Part shown: in pieces, positions 31,914 through 40,462 of the stretch | Numbering within the stretch: the first letter of the stretch is position 1 | Layout: every line of letters starts with the position of its first letter | Assembly: GCA_963781265.1 (NCBI GenBank) | Contig: CAWAFH010000001.1 | Coordinates: 112,610-176,609 of the forward strand | Source: WHSW01 sp963781265 | GTDB taxonomy: Bacteria > Actinomycetota > Thermoleophilia > Solirubrobacterales > 70-9 | DNA length: 64,000 nucleotides | Reading direction: 5' to 3' | The notes under the pieces: generated by a model | What the model was told of the DNA's origin: nothing | The model's database searches: none | Seen by the model: the letters and a program-made list of their open reading frames with translations, nothing else | Program-made: the position numbers and the translations under genes

Positions 31914-33268
31914 GCGGCCGCGAGCGGCGCCGGGGCGTGGTTCGCGCGGATCAGCCCGTCGGGGTCCCACTCGTCCTTGACCTCGCGGAGCCGGTCGCAG
32001 ATCTCGGCGTCGAAGATCGCGTCGAGGTCGCACGGCCGCTCGGAAAAGTTGTAATAGGCGCCGCCGCCCCAGGCGCTCATCGTCTTGACCAGCTTGTCGA
32101 GATGTCCCCCGATCGCCTGCCCCAGCTCCGGGGTCATCGGCATCCCGATCCCGAACATCGCGTAGTCGGCGTCGAGGTGCGAGAGCGCGCCGGCGCCCTC
32201 GGCCGGACGACCGAGCGCGCCGCGCAGCTGGCGCAGCTCGCCGAGCAGCAGCGGCGAGCCGGCGTCGGGGCCTGCCAGGCCGATGAAGGCGTCGATCGCG
32301 TCGTCGGGCAGCTCGCGGATCAGCGCGTTGTGGCCGAGGGCGGGGACCGGCGGCTCGGGATCCATGTGGATCCGGTACAGGCCCTCGGCCGACATCCGGG
32401 CGAAGTTGTCCATGATCGGCTCGCCCAGCGAGCGCAGCGGGGCCACCAGCGCCTCGGCCGCGTCGAGGTCGCCGACCACGGTCGCATCGATGGTCAGCAA
32501 CGGCGTGTCGCGCAGCGGCTCGGGGACGTCGGGCAGCGGCGGCGGGCGCAGGTAGCGGATCACCGAGGTGACCTCGTCCGGAGCCTCGGCCGCCCAGTCA
32601 CGGTAGGCCCTGATCGCGGTCTCGCCGACCGCCGCCGGGTAGATGACGATGCCGGCGAAGGCCTCGCCGATCGGCAGCAGCTCGAGCTCGAGCGCGGTGA
32701 CGATCGCGTACGAGCCACCGCCGCCGCGCAGGGCCCAGAACAGCTCGGGCTCGTTGTCGGCGTCGACCGTCAGCGCCTCGCCGTCGGCGGTGACCAGCTC
32801 GATCGCGCTGACGCGGTTGCAGGCGAAGCCGTACTTGCGCCCGAGCCAGCTCAGCCCGCCACCGAGCGTGTAGCCGATCACGCCCACGTTGGGCGACGAG
32901 CCCGGCAGCGAGCAGCTGTCGGCCTTCTGTGCCACGGCGCCGAGCTCCTCGCCCAGCACCCCGGCCTCGGCCCGCGCCGTGCCGCCGTCGACGGAGACGG
33001 CGCGCATGCGCTCGGTCTTGATCACGATCGTGTCGTCGAGCGACCCGACCGCGACCGCTCCGTGGCCGGTGCCCTGCCCGAGCACGCGCAGATCGTGGTC
33101 GGCGGCGAACCGCAGGGTGGCGGCGACGTCGTCGACGTTCTCGACGAAGGCGACCGCGGCCGGATGCGGATCGGCGGCCAGGTTCCACGCCTGGCGCAGC
33201 TGATCCCAATCGGCATCGTCCGGGGTCGCGACCGTCCCTGCAATCTGAAGCTCTGAGAATCCGTTCAT
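31910..33268 (-). CDS. FAD-linked oxidoreductase, berberine-bridge-enzyme-like
   Basis: The 452-residue flavoprotein has the PCMH FAD-binding domain (LRVLGQGTGHGAVAVG, whose His is the usual 8-alpha FAD attachment site) and NVGVIGYTLGGGLSWLGRKY. The berberine-bridge C-terminal segment reads YYNFSERPCDLDAIFDAE. The position that holds a second, cysteinyl FAD link in bicovalent members is Ser here (LPGSSPNVGV), so a single covalent link is expected. These enzymes oxidise sugars or alcohols with O2 or another acceptor; the substrate is unknown. It is convergent with the GH15 gene, with stops overlapping. Confidence 0.83.
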   Translation of the reverse strand: MNGFSELQIAGTVATPDDADWDQLRQAWNLAADPHPAAVAFVENVDDVAATLRFAADHDLRVLGQGTGHGAVAVGSLDDTIVIKTERMRAVSVDGGTARAEAGVLGEELGAVAQKADSCSLPGSSPNVGVIGYTLGGGLSWLGRKYGFACNRVSAIELVTADGEALTVDADNEPELFWALRGGGGSYAIVTALELELLPIGEAFAGIVIYPAAVGETAIRAYRDWAAEAPDEVTSVIRYLRPPPLPDVPEPLRDTPLLTIDATVVGDLDAAEALVAPLRSLGEPIMDNFARMSAEGLYRIHMDPEPPVPALGHNALIRELPDDAIDAFIGLAGPDAGSPLLLGELRQLRGALGRPAEGAGALSHLDADYAMFGIGMPMTPELGQAIGGHLDKLVKTMSAWGGGAYYNFSERPCDLDAIFDAEICDRLREVKDEWDPDGLIRANHAPAPLAAA

Positions 33269-33278
33269 CGGACGGACG

Positions 33279-34277
33279 TTATGCCCTCGGCCATCCGAAC
33301 GACCGCCCGGTCAGCCGCTCGAGCTCGACGACGTCGTCGACGACGTACTCCTGCAGCCGCTCGCGCAGCGCCGGGTCTAGCTGCGGCTTCGGCGCCGGGC
33401 CCTGCCCGGGGTCGTGGACGAGCCGCTCGACCAGCCAGCGCATCGACTCCGGCAGGCGGTCGAAGTTGCGATCGAGCGCCCGCAGGCCGGGAAGGCGCAC
33501 GGCCCGGTCCATGAGCCGGAAGCCCCCGTCCTGCTTGCCGCTGCCGGTCTCCCACTCGCGCTCGAACTGGGGCGAGCTGAACTCCTCCTCGACGCCGCAG
33601 AACTCGAACACCCGCCGCATCGTCGCCGCGCGCTCGGCGGCGAGGTCGGCGTTGTCGACGACGATGACCCGGTCGCGCTCGAACGCCTCCAGGTAGGGCG
33701 CCAGCTGCATCGCGTAGCGGCTGCGCGCAACGTAGGCCGACTCGGGATCGCCGAGCGCCGCCTCGAGCGGGCGGCTCTCATAGCCGCCGCCGACGTTGTG
33801 GAAGTAGTGGGAGAGCATCCGCGCGATCGGGTCGCGGACCATGTAGACGACCCGGGCCTCCGCGCCGAGCAGTTCTCGCATGCGCTCAGCGACACCGGTG
33901 AAGCGGGGCAGGTTCGTGTAGTGAGGCGACGTCTCCCCGCGGACGTCGGCGCCGCGGTCGAAGTGGCTGGCGTACCACTCCGGGCCGAGCTCCCAGTTGA
34001 GCTCGGCGACGAAGAAGTTGAGCTCCTTGGGCCGCGACATCGCCACCTGGGGGTGGAGGTTGAGGTAGTGGTGCAGGCTGGTCGTCCCGCACTTGAGGCC
34101 GCCGATGACGATCAGGTTCGGCAGCGCTCCCGCGCGCTCGGCGCGCCGTCGGCGGCGCTCCAGGTGGCGGCGCTCGGCCGCGAAGCGCTCGCGCGCTCGC
34201 GCGACCATCGCATCGTCCGCAGGATCGCTCGCTGTGGTCGGTCGCGGTCCGGGGCGGCCCGGATCAGCCGCCGGCAC
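33279..34277 (-). CDS. PAPS-dependent sulfotransferase
   Basis: The protein of up to 332 residues carries the two PAPS-binding signatures: LIVIGGLKCGTTSLHHYL (5'-phosphosulfate loop) and VVYMVRDPIARMLSHYFHN (3'-phosphate binding). It resembles the heparan-sulfotransferase-like bacterial group that modifies carbohydrates or small molecules; the acceptor is not known. A basic coiled segment precedes the domain. The longest start (GTG 34277) overlaps the HAD gene by 14 nt; ATG 34208 is an alternative that removes a weak N-terminus. Confidence 0.85.
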   Translation of the reverse strand: MPAADPGRPGPRPTTASDPADDAMVARARERFAAERRHLERRRRRAERAGALPNLIVIGGLKCGTTSLHHYLNLHPQVAMSRPKELNFFVAELNWELGPEWYASHFDRGADVRGETSPHYTNLPRFTGVAERMRELLGAEARVVYMVRDPIARMLSHYFHNVGGGYESRPLEAALGDPESAYVARSRYAMQLAPYLEAFERDRVIVVDNADLAAERAATMRRVFEFCGVEEEFSSPQFEREWETGSGKQDGGFRLMDRAVRLPGLRALDRNFDRLPESMRWLVERLVHDPGQGPAPKPQLDPALRERLQEYVVDDVVELERLTGRSFGWPRA

Positions 34278-34950
34278 CGAGCTTCTTCGCCGCGTCGCGG
34301 AAGGTCTTCGCCTCCGCCGTCGGCTTCTTGCGTCCCTCGAGCTTCTCGCCGTGGCGGTTGACCCAGATCACGGGCACGTTCATCTTCAGCAGCGGCGCCA
34401 CGTCGGCGTCGTAGCCGGAGCCGATGTGGACCCAGCCCTTCTTGCCGCCGATCCGGCGCGCCGCCTCCTTGAAGTGAGCGGGGTCGGGCTTGTAGCTGCG
34501 CACCTGCTGCGCCGTCACGACCAGCTCCAGGTCGGTGCGCAGGTGACGGCGCGAGACGCCGAGGAGCTTGTCGTCGATGTTCGAGACGATCCCGAGCTGG
34601 TAGCGCTTCGCCAGCCGGTCCATCGCCGCGTTCGACTCGCGGAACGGAAGCCAGCGGGCCACGCTGTCGGGCAGGAACTGCGCTCGCGAGGGCTCCAGCT
34701 CCCAGCCGAGCTCACCGGCGACCTTGACCGCGGTCCGGCGCAGCACCTCGGCGTAGAGCTCGTACGAGCCTCCCATGATCTCGGCCTGCACCTCGAGGAA
34801 GCGGTCGATGAACTTCTGGCTGTCGAACGAGAACCCGTCGCGGTCGGCTTCCTTGGAGAAGGCATCGAGGATTCCCTTCTCCCAGTCGATCAGCGTTCCA
34901 TAGCAATCGGTCGTGACCCAGGTGATGTCTTTTAGCTTCGGTAGCGGCAT
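34264..34950 (-). CDS. HAD hydrolase, haloacid dehalogenase type II-like
   Basis: The 228-residue HAD-superfamily protein has motif I VTTDCYGTLIDWEKG, whose Asp is the phosphorylated or esterified nucleophile, motif II LGIVSNID, the lysine of SYKPDPAHFKEA, and motif IV GWVHIGSGYDADVAPLL. The CYGTLIDW form is typical of 2-haloacid dehalogenase-like proteins, but most such members act as phosphatases of unknown substrate. It is upstream of and overlaps the sulfotransferase gene and diverges from sucC. Confidence 0.85.
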   Translation of the reverse strand: MPLPKLKDITWVTTDCYGTLIDWEKGILDAFSKEADRDGFSFDSQKFIDRFLEVQAEIMGGSYELYAEVLRRTAVKVAGELGWELEPSRAQFLPDSVARWLPFRESNAAMDRLAKRYQLGIVSNIDDKLLGVSRRHLRTDLELVVTAQQVRSYKPDPAHFKEAARRIGGKKGWVHIGSGYDADVAPLLKMNVPVIWVNRHGEKLEGRKKPTAEAKTFRDAAKKLGAGG

Positions 34951-34991
34951 CGGGACGCGGCATTATGGCAAGCGATACGCTGCCGCCCCGC

Positions 34992-36140
34992 ATGGACCTC
35001 CTCGAGTACCAGGGAAAGCAGCTGTTCGCCAAGCACGGGCTGCCCGTCCCCGACGGTCGCCACGCCGATTCGGTGGATGGCGCGGTCGCCGCCGCGAACG
35101 AGGTCGGCTACCCCTGCGTGGTCAAGGCGCAGGTTGCGATCGGCGGTCGCGGCAAGGCCGGCGGGATCAAGGTCGCCAAGGACGAGACGGAGGCGCGGGC
35201 CCATTCCGAGGCGATCCTCGGGATGGACATCCGGGGATTCACCGTCCACGACCTCTGGATCGAGCAGGCCTCCGAGATCGCCTCCGAGTACTACGCCTCG
35301 ATCATCCTCGACCGCTCGGAGAAAAAGCTCCTGGCGATGGTCTCGAGGATGGGCGGGATGGACGTCGAGGAGGTCGCCGAGACCGACCCCGACGCGCTCG
35401 TCAAGGAGCACATCGACCCCGCCACCGGGCTGACCACCGAGGTCGCGCGGCAGCTCGCGATCGACGCCGGGATCGACGACGACGTCACCGACCAGGTCGC
35501 CGAGATGCTGGTCAAGCTGGCCGACCTGGTCGCGGCTGAGGACGCGACCCTGATCGAGATCAACCCGCTGATCGTCACCAGTGACCGCCGCGTCGTCGCG
35601 CTCGACTCGAAGGCGACGATCGACGGCAACTCTCTCTACCGCCACCCCGAGCTCGCCGAGCTCACCGACAAGTCGGCCGAGGACCCGCAGGAGGCGATGG
35701 CCAAGGAGAAGGGCCTCACCTACGTGAAGCTCGGCGGCAACATCGGCATCCTCGGCAACGGCGCCGGGTTGTGCATGTCGACGCTCGACGTCGTCGCCCA
35801 GGCGGGCGGCAAGCCCGCCAACTTCCTCGACGCCGGCGGCGGCTCCAAGGCGGACGCGATCGTCGACGCGCTCGAGGTGATCACCTCCGACCGCCACGTG
35901 AACGCGATCCTCTTCAACATCTTCGGCGGGATCACGCGCTGCGACGAGATCGCCAAGGGGATCATCGAGGCCTCGCGGCGGATGGGGATCGAGATGCCGG
36001 TCGTCGTCCGCCTCGACGGCACCAACTCGGCCGAGGGCCTCGGCATCCTCGCCGAGGCCGAGCTCGGCAACCTGCACGTCGAGCGGACGATGCTCGGGGC
36101 GGCCAAGACGGTCGTCGAGCTCGCCGGGGGCGCGTCATGA
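34992..36140 (+). CDS. sucC: Succinate-CoA ligase, beta subunit
   Basis: This TCA-cycle enzyme subunit (382 residues) binds the nucleotide and, with SucD, interconverts succinyl-CoA and succinate with ADP or GDP phosphorylation. The family start MDLLEYQGKQLFAKHG fixes ATG 34992; an in-frame ATG at 34965 would add nine atypical residues. The ATP-grasp features include VVKAQVAIGGRGKAGGIKVA and EINPLIV. The CoA-ligase part has GNGAGLCMSTLDVVAQAGG, ANFLDAGGG and FNIFGGITRCD. Its stop overlaps the sucD ATG. Confidence 0.95.
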   Translation: MDLLEYQGKQLFAKHGLPVPDGRHADSVDGAVAAANEVGYPCVVKAQVAIGGRGKAGGIKVAKDETEARAHSEAILGMDIRGFTVHDLWIEQASEIASEYYASIILDRSEKKLLAMVSRMGGMDVEEVAETDPDALVKEHIDPATGLTTEVARQLAIDAGIDDDVTDQVAEMLVKLADLVAAEDATLIEINPLIVTSDRRVVALDSKATIDGNSLYRHPELAELTDKSAEDPQEAMAKEKGLTYVKLGGNIGILGNGAGLCMSTLDVVAQAGGKPANFLDAGGGSKADAIVDALEVITSDRHVNAILFNIFGGITRCDEIAKGIIEASRRMGIEMPVVVRLDGTNSAEGLGILAEAELGNLHVERTMLGAAKTVVELAGGAS

Positions 36141-37006
36141 GCATCGTCGTCGGCTCCGACACCAAGCTCGTCGTCTCCGGCCTGACCGGCCGCGAGGGCA
36201 CATTCCACGGTCTGCGAAACCGCGACTACGGGACCGACCTCGTCGCGGGTGTCACCCCGGGCAAGGGCGGCCAGGACGTCGACGGCGTCCCGGTCTTCGA
36301 CTCGATCGCCGAGGCCCGCGCCGAGCGCGGCGCGAACACCTCGATGATCTTCGTCCCCGCGCGCTTCGCCGCGCCGGCGATCGAGGAGGCGATCGACGCC
36401 GGGATCGAGACCGTGATCACGATCACCGAGGGCATCCCGGTGCTCGACATGCTGCGCGTCTATTGGAGGGCCAAGGAAGCGGGCACGACGCTGATCGGCC
36501 CCAACTGCCCGGGGGTCCTGTCGCCGGGCAAGGCGAACGTGGGGATCATCCCGGCGCAGTTCTTCGACGCGGGCAAGATCGGCGTCGTCTCGAAGTCGGG
36601 GACGCTCACCTACCAGATCGGCAACGAGCTCAAGCAGGCCGGGATGGGTAACTCGTCGATCGTCGGCATCGGCGGCGATCCGATCGTCGGCTCCGACTTC
36701 ATCGACATCCTCACCCTGTTCGAGAACGACCCGGAGACCGAGGGCATCGTGATGGTCGGCGAGATCGGCGGCGACGCCGAGGAGCGCGCGGCGGACTTCA
36801 TCGCCGGCTCGGTGACCAAGCCCGTGATCGGCTACATCGCCGGCTTCACCGCCCCTCCGGGCAAGCAGATGGGCCACGCCGGGGCGATCATCTCCGGCTC
36901 CTCCGGCACCGCGGAGGCGAAGAAGCAGGCGCTCGAGGCCAAGGGCGTGCGGGTCGGCAAGAGCCCGACCGAGACGGCCCAGCTCGCGGTCGAGGCGATG
37001 AGCTAG
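36137..37006 (+). CDS. sucD: Succinate-CoA ligase, alpha subunit
   Basis: The 289-residue partner of SucC binds CoA and carries the phosphohistidine. TKLVVSGLTGREGTFH is the CoA-binding start. IGPNCPGVLSPG and VSKSGTLTYQIGNELKQAG are conserved. The active-site His is in KQMGHAGAIISGSSGTA. The ATG at 36137 overlaps the sucC stop (ATGA), so the two are translationally coupled. The stop overlaps the end of the convergent phosphatase gene. Confidence 0.96.
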   Translation: MSIVVGSDTKLVVSGLTGREGTFHGLRNRDYGTDLVAGVTPGKGGQDVDGVPVFDSIAEARAERGANTSMIFVPARFAAPAIEEAIDAGIETVITITEGIPVLDMLRVYWRAKEAGTTLIGPNCPGVLSPGKANVGIIPAQFFDAGKIGVVSKSGTLTYQIGNELKQAGMGNSSIVGIGGDPIVGSDFIDILTLFENDPETEGIVMVGEIGGDAEERAADFIAGSVTKPVIGYIAGFTAPPGKQMGHAGAIISGSSGTAEAKKQALEAKGVRVGKSPTETAQLAVEAMS

Positions 37007-37776
37007 GCGCCCGCGGCGCCCTCGATCAGCTCGCAGAGCCCCTCGTAGAGCGCCGGTGGCGCGGCGACGGCGGTCCCGTCGGCGAGCTCGCCGACCGTGG
37101 CCCCGGCCTCGCTTGCGATCAGCGCCCCCGCCGCCAGGTCCCAGTGGTTGAGGCCGAGCTCGTAGTAGGCGTCGACCCGGCCGCAAGCGACCGAGCAGAG
37201 GTCGACCGCGGCCGCGCCCATGCGGCGAATGTCGCGGATCGATCCGATCAGCCGCGCCAGCACCATCGCCTGGGCGACGCGCCGGTCGGGGTCGTAGCCG
37301 AACCCGGTCGCGACCAGCGCCCGGCCGAGCTTGGTCTCGGTCGAGGCGGCGATCCGCTCGCCGTTGCGGGTGGCGCCGCCGCCGCGGACGGCCCGGAAGG
37401 AGTCGCCATGCAGCGGATCGCGAACCACCCCCGCCGCGAGCTCGCCGTCGACCTCGACCGCGATCGAGATCCCGTAGCCGGGATGGCCGTAGACGTAATT
37501 GGTCGTCCCGTCGATCGGGTCGATCACCCAGCGCACGCCGCTCGTCGCCTCGGCGCTCGCACCCTCCTCGGAGAGGATCCCGTCGTCGGGGCGCTCGGCG
37601 CGGATCCCGTCGACGATCAGGCGCTCGCAGGCCTCGTCGACCTCGGTGACCATGTCGGTCGCGGTCGACTTGGTGTCGACCTTCGCCCGCGGCTCGTGCA
37701 GCCGCGCGAGCGACAACGCCGCGGCCTCGCCCGCCAGGCGCTCGGCCAGGTCCGCCAGCCGGTCCGGGTCCGTCAC
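37003..37776 (-). CDS. Inositol monophosphatase family protein
   Basis: The 257-residue Mg-dependent phosphatase has the family's metal-binding signatures: EEG in ILSEEGASAE, DPIDGTTNYVYGHP, and the C-terminal WDLAAGALIASEAGATV. These match inositol-1-phosphatase and related histidinol-phosphate or fructose-bisphosphate phosphatases. Members with other substrates cannot be separated by eye. GTG 37776 overlaps the stop of the upstream SnoaL-like gene (GTGA), so the pair is coupled. Confidence 0.88.
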   Translation of the reverse strand: MTDPDRLADLAERLAGEAAALSLARLHEPRAKVDTKSTATDMVTEVDEACERLIVDGIRAERPDDGILSEEGASAEATSGVRWVIDPIDGTTNYVYGHPGYGISIAVEVDGELAAGVVRDPLHGDSFRAVRGGGATRNGERIAASTETKLGRALVATGFGYDPDRRVAQAMVLARLIGSIRDIRRMGAAAVDLCSVACGRVDAYYELGLNHWDLAAGALIASEAGATVGELADGTAVAAPPALYEGLCELIEGAAGA

Positions 37777-38183
37777 GGGTGCTCCCCCGGGTCGAGCCCG
37801 GCGGCGCGCCAGGCGGCCGCGCGGTCGGTGTAGGCCTCGCAGCGAACCGCGATCCCGTCCGCGATCCGCCAGACCTGATCCCAGGAGGCCTCGACCGGGA
37901 CTCCGCTGTCGACTCCGCGCGCGACCAGCCGCCCGAGCATGAGCACGACCCCCTCGGCCTCGATCCAGCGCTCGGGCTCGATCCTGAAGTCTTCCCAGCG
38001 GCCGTGGATGCCCTCCCAGACGCCGCGCACCTCGTCGCGGCCCCGATACACGGTGCCGTCGGGGACCGCACCGGTGGTGTCCCACTCGATCTCCGGCGAC
38101 AGCAGGTCGAGCGAGCGCTCGTAATCGCGGGCGCTGAACAGCTCCAGCCCGATCCGGATCCTTCGCACGACCTCGCTCTCCAC
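37773..38183 (-). CDS. SnoaL-like NTF2-fold protein
   Basis: The 136-residue protein reads IRIGLELFSARDYERSLDLL, SPEIEWDTTGAVPDGTVYRG and ends AAWRAAGLDPGEHP, the NTF2/SnoaL pattern. GTG 38183 was preferred because GATACT lies 6 nt upstream on this strand, the same promoter form as the SnoaL gene at 17480. The frame is open further upstream to 38267, but that would overlap the divergent promoter. Ligand and role are unknown. It is coupled to the inositol monophosphatase family gene. Confidence 0.72.
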   Translation of the reverse strand: MESEVVRRIRIGLELFSARDYERSLDLLSPEIEWDTTGAVPDGTVYRGRDEVRGVWEGIHGRWEDFRIEPERWIEAEGVVLMLGRLVARGVDSGVPVEASWDQVWRIADGIAVRCEAYTDRAAAWRAAGLDPGEHP

Positions 38184-38189
38184 GGCGCC

Positions 38190-38209
38190 AGTATCGCCGT
38201 TGCTAAGGT
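38190..38209. promoter_or_regulatory. Back-to-back -10 boxes of divergent genes
   Basis: GATACT on the minus strand (38195-38190) precedes GTG 38183 by 6 nt, and TAAGGT on the plus strand (38204-38209) precedes ATG 38218 by 8 nt. Both genes appear leaderless, with their promoters only 8 nt apart. Confidence 0.5.
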
Positions 38210-38217
38210 CGGCGGTG

Positions 38218-39324
38218 ATGGCCTCCGACACGATCAGCTTCGCCCGCGGCGCCCCCAGCGCCGACATCCTCCCCGTCGAAGCGGTCCGCGAGGCGAGCGC
38301 GAAATCGCTTGCGGACGACTGGGAGCGAGCCCTCTCCTACGGCACGGGCATCGGCCACCCGGACCTCTGTGCCTGGGTCGCGCGAGAGTTCCACCGGATC
38401 GAGCCCGAGCAGGTGATGTTCACGAACGGTTCGATGGAGGCGGCGGCGCTGCTGTTCCGGTATCTGATCGATCCCGGCGACCGGGTGATCGTCGAGCAGC
38501 CGTCCTACGACCGCACCCTGCTGCTCCTCGGGCGCACCGGCGCCGAGATCGTCGGCGTCCCGCTCGAGGACGACGGGCTCGACATCGCGGCCTTCGAGGC
38601 AGCGCTCGCCGGCGGCCCGGTGAAGCTCGCCCACGTGATCCCGAACTTCCACAACCCGGCCGGGTGCACGCTCTCGGGCGCCAAGCGCGACCGCCTGGTC
38701 GAGCTCGCCGCCGAGCACGACTTCTGGATCTTTGAGGACGATCCCTATCGGCTGGTCAAGTTCGGCGACGACGAGCTGCCGCCGACGATGCTGGCCAGCG
38801 ACCCCTCTGGCCACGTGATCCACGCGTCCTCGTTCTCGAAGACGGTCAGCCCCGGGGTCCGGGTCGGGTATCTGGCGGGCCCCGCGGACCAGATCAAGAC
38901 GCTCGCCAAGCGCGGCTCCGAGCACTACATCTCGCCGAACATGCTCGCCGAGTCGATGGTCCTGGAGCTGTGCCGCTCGGGCGCGCTCGAGCGCAACATC
39001 GAGTTCGTCAACGGCGCGCTCGCCGAGCGCCGCGACGCGCTGGTCGAGGGGCTGCGCGAGCAGCTCCCCGACGCCCAATTCGTGATCCCGGGCGGCGGCT
39101 ACTTCCTCTGGATCGACCTTCCCGACGACTACGACACGGTCGCCGCGCTCGAGGCCGCCAAGGGCGAGGGCGTCGCGTTCGTCGCCGGCCCCGACTTCCT
39201 GCTGGAGGGCGGCCGCTCGAGCCTGCGGCTGTCGTTCGCGAGCGTCCCGGCCGATCGGGTCGCCGAGGGGGTCGAGCGGCTCGCCCGCGCGCTCGGCTCC
39301 GTGCGCGCGCAGAGCGCGGCCTGA
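38218..39324 (+). CDS. PLP-dependent aminotransferase (class I/II)
   Basis: The 368-residue fold-type I enzyme resembles 2-aminoadipate/LysN-type and MocR-associated aminotransferases. The N-terminus ISFARGAPSADILPVEAV and GIGHPDLCAWVAREF are typical. HVIPNFHNPAGCTLS is the substrate-loop block. The PLP lysine is in ASSFSKTVSPGVRVGYLAGP. The substrate could be a branched-chain, aromatic or aminoadipate-type amino acid. ATG 38218 is chosen over GTG 38215. Its small downstream neighbour is separated by a 148-nt leader region. Confidence 0.85.
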   Translation: MASDTISFARGAPSADILPVEAVREASAKSLADDWERALSYGTGIGHPDLCAWVAREFHRIEPEQVMFTNGSMEAAALLFRYLIDPGDRVIVEQPSYDRTLLLLGRTGAEIVGVPLEDDGLDIAAFEAALAGGPVKLAHVIPNFHNPAGCTLSGAKRDRLVELAAEHDFWIFEDDPYRLVKFGDDELPPTMLASDPSGHVIHASSFSKTVSPGVRVGYLAGPADQIKTLAKRGSEHYISPNMLAESMVLELCRSGALERNIEFVNGALAERRDALVEGLREQLPDAQFVIPGGGYFLWIDLPDDYDTVAALEAAKGEGVAFVAGPDFLLEGGRSSLRLSFASVPADRVAEGVERLARALGSVRAQSAA

Positions 39325-39472
39325 CCCAACTGGGGCCGGGTGATCTTCCCGCTCGGGCTATTCCCTACAAAAGTAGTAGAGAAACCTGTTAGGCTGCGTT
39401 TACGAGTTCGGAACAAACTCGGGACCCGGAGGCTTCAGCCTCTGGTTGCAGACCCTGACGAGGAGGTGGTGA
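39325..39472 (+). promoter_or_regulatory. Leader region with hairpin before a 74-codon gene
   Basis: This 148-nt gap contains an AT-rich stretch (TACAAAAGTAGTAGAG and TTAGGCT) likely to hold the promoter, a GAGGCT-TC-AGCCTC hairpin at 39429-39442 and a strong ribosome binding site (GAGGAGG) just before the ATG. TTAGGCT resembles half of an iron-box sequence, and a DtxR-family repressor is encoded close by. That link is speculative. Confidence 0.4.
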
Positions 39473-39697
39473 ATGAGTCCGGTGAGGATCATCGAAGGCA
39501 GTAGGAAGCTCGATCCGGTGAGCGAGCGCAACCTGGCCGAGCGCCGGTTCGCCGCCCTGGCCGCGGCCGTCCGCGAGCACGAGGCGAACGTGCGCAGGCG
39601 CGAGTTCCAGATGCGCCCCCAGGATCAGGCGCTGTATCGGCGGCTGCGCCAGATCTGCGGCCCCGACGAGACGCTCGCGTCCCGCCAGATCGCCTAG
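39473..39697 (+). CDS. Small hypothetical protein, 74 aa
   Basis: The 74-residue basic, helical protein reads MSPVRIIEGSRKLDPVSERN and later VRRREFQMRPQDQALYRRLR. No domain is recognised. It has one of the strongest ribosome binding sites in the window and a long 5' region, so it is probably well expressed. Its stop codon directly abuts the stop of the convergent DtxR-family gene. Confidence 0.6.
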   Translation: MSPVRIIEGSRKLDPVSERNLAERRFAALAAAVREHEANVRRREFQMRPQDQALYRRLRQICGPDETLASRQIA

Positions 39698-40411
39698 CTA
39701 ACGGCCGTAACGGTCGCTGGAGAGCACCAGCGCCTCGGGCAACGGGGCGCGTGGTGCCGGCGCCGGCACGGCGCGCACCGAGACGGTCTCGGCAACGCTG
39801 CGCGACACAGCGTGGCGACCGTCCTCCGAGACGACGACGACCTCGTCATCCCCCGAGCTCTCGAGCCGCCCGTCCAGACCGGGTCGCAGGCCGCTCTGCT
39901 TGAGGTAGTGCAAAAGCTCCTCGGCCTCGTTCTCGAAGCGCAGGACCGTGACCTCGGCGCCGGGCTCGACGTCGGCGAGCAGGACGCCGTTCTCACGCGC
40001 CCCCTCGACGATCGGGTGGCCGTGCGGGCAGGTGGTCGCATCGCCGATCGCAGCGAGCATGCGCTCCTCGAGCACCGGCGACATCGCGTGCTCGAGCCGT
40101 TCGGCCTCCTCGTGCACCTCGTCCCAGGGGACACCGAGCACGTCGGTCAGGAAGCGCTCGATCAGCCGGTGGCGGCGCACGATCGCCTGCGCGTGGGCCC
40201 GGCCGTCGTCGGTGAACCCGAGCGACTTGTCGTCGGCGCGGCTGACGTAGCCATCGCGCTCGAGCCTCCCGATCATCTCGTGCACGGTGGGCGGCGAGAG
40301 CTGCATCGCGCGGGCGATATTCGCCCCGGTGATCGGCAGCCCGGCCTCCTCGAGCCAGAACATGATCTGGAGGTACTCCTCCTCCGCGACCGTGGCGTGG
40401 TCCTGAGCCAT
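39698..40411 (-). CDS. DtxR/MntR-family metal-dependent transcriptional repressor
   Basis: The 237-residue regulator has an N-terminal winged helix (VAEEEYLQIMFWLEEAG, ITGANIARAMQLSPPTVHEM). The metal-binding and dimerisation domain includes HRLIERFLTDVLGVPWDEVH, EAERLEHAMS and CPHGHPI. A C-terminal FeoA/SH3-like domain starts near GVLLADVEPGAEVTVLRF. These proteins repress Fe or Mn uptake genes when the metal is bound. ATG 40411 has TAAGAT exactly 7 nt upstream, so its mRNA is probably leaderless. Confidence 0.88.
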   Translation of the reverse strand: MAQDHATVAEEEYLQIMFWLEEAGLPITGANIARAMQLSPPTVHEMIGRLERDGYVSRADDKSLGFTDDGRAHAQAIVRRHRLIERFLTDVLGVPWDEVHEEAERLEHAMSPVLEERMLAAIGDATTCPHGHPIVEGARENGVLLADVEPGAEVTVLRFENEAEELLHYLKQSGLRPGLDGRLESSGDDEVVVVSEDGRHAVSRSVAETVSVRAVPAPAPRAPLPEALVLSSDRYGR

Positions 40412-40418
40412 CGAGACG

Positions 40419-40424
40419 ATCTTA
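40419..40424 (-). promoter_or_regulatory. -10 box of the DtxR-family gene
   Basis: TAAGAT on the minus strand is separated by 7 nt from ATG 40411. No Shine-Dalgarno is present. Confidence 0.5.
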
Positions 40425-40462
40425 GCCGTCGCCCGATGCGGGCCTCCTGCGAGGATGCGCCC

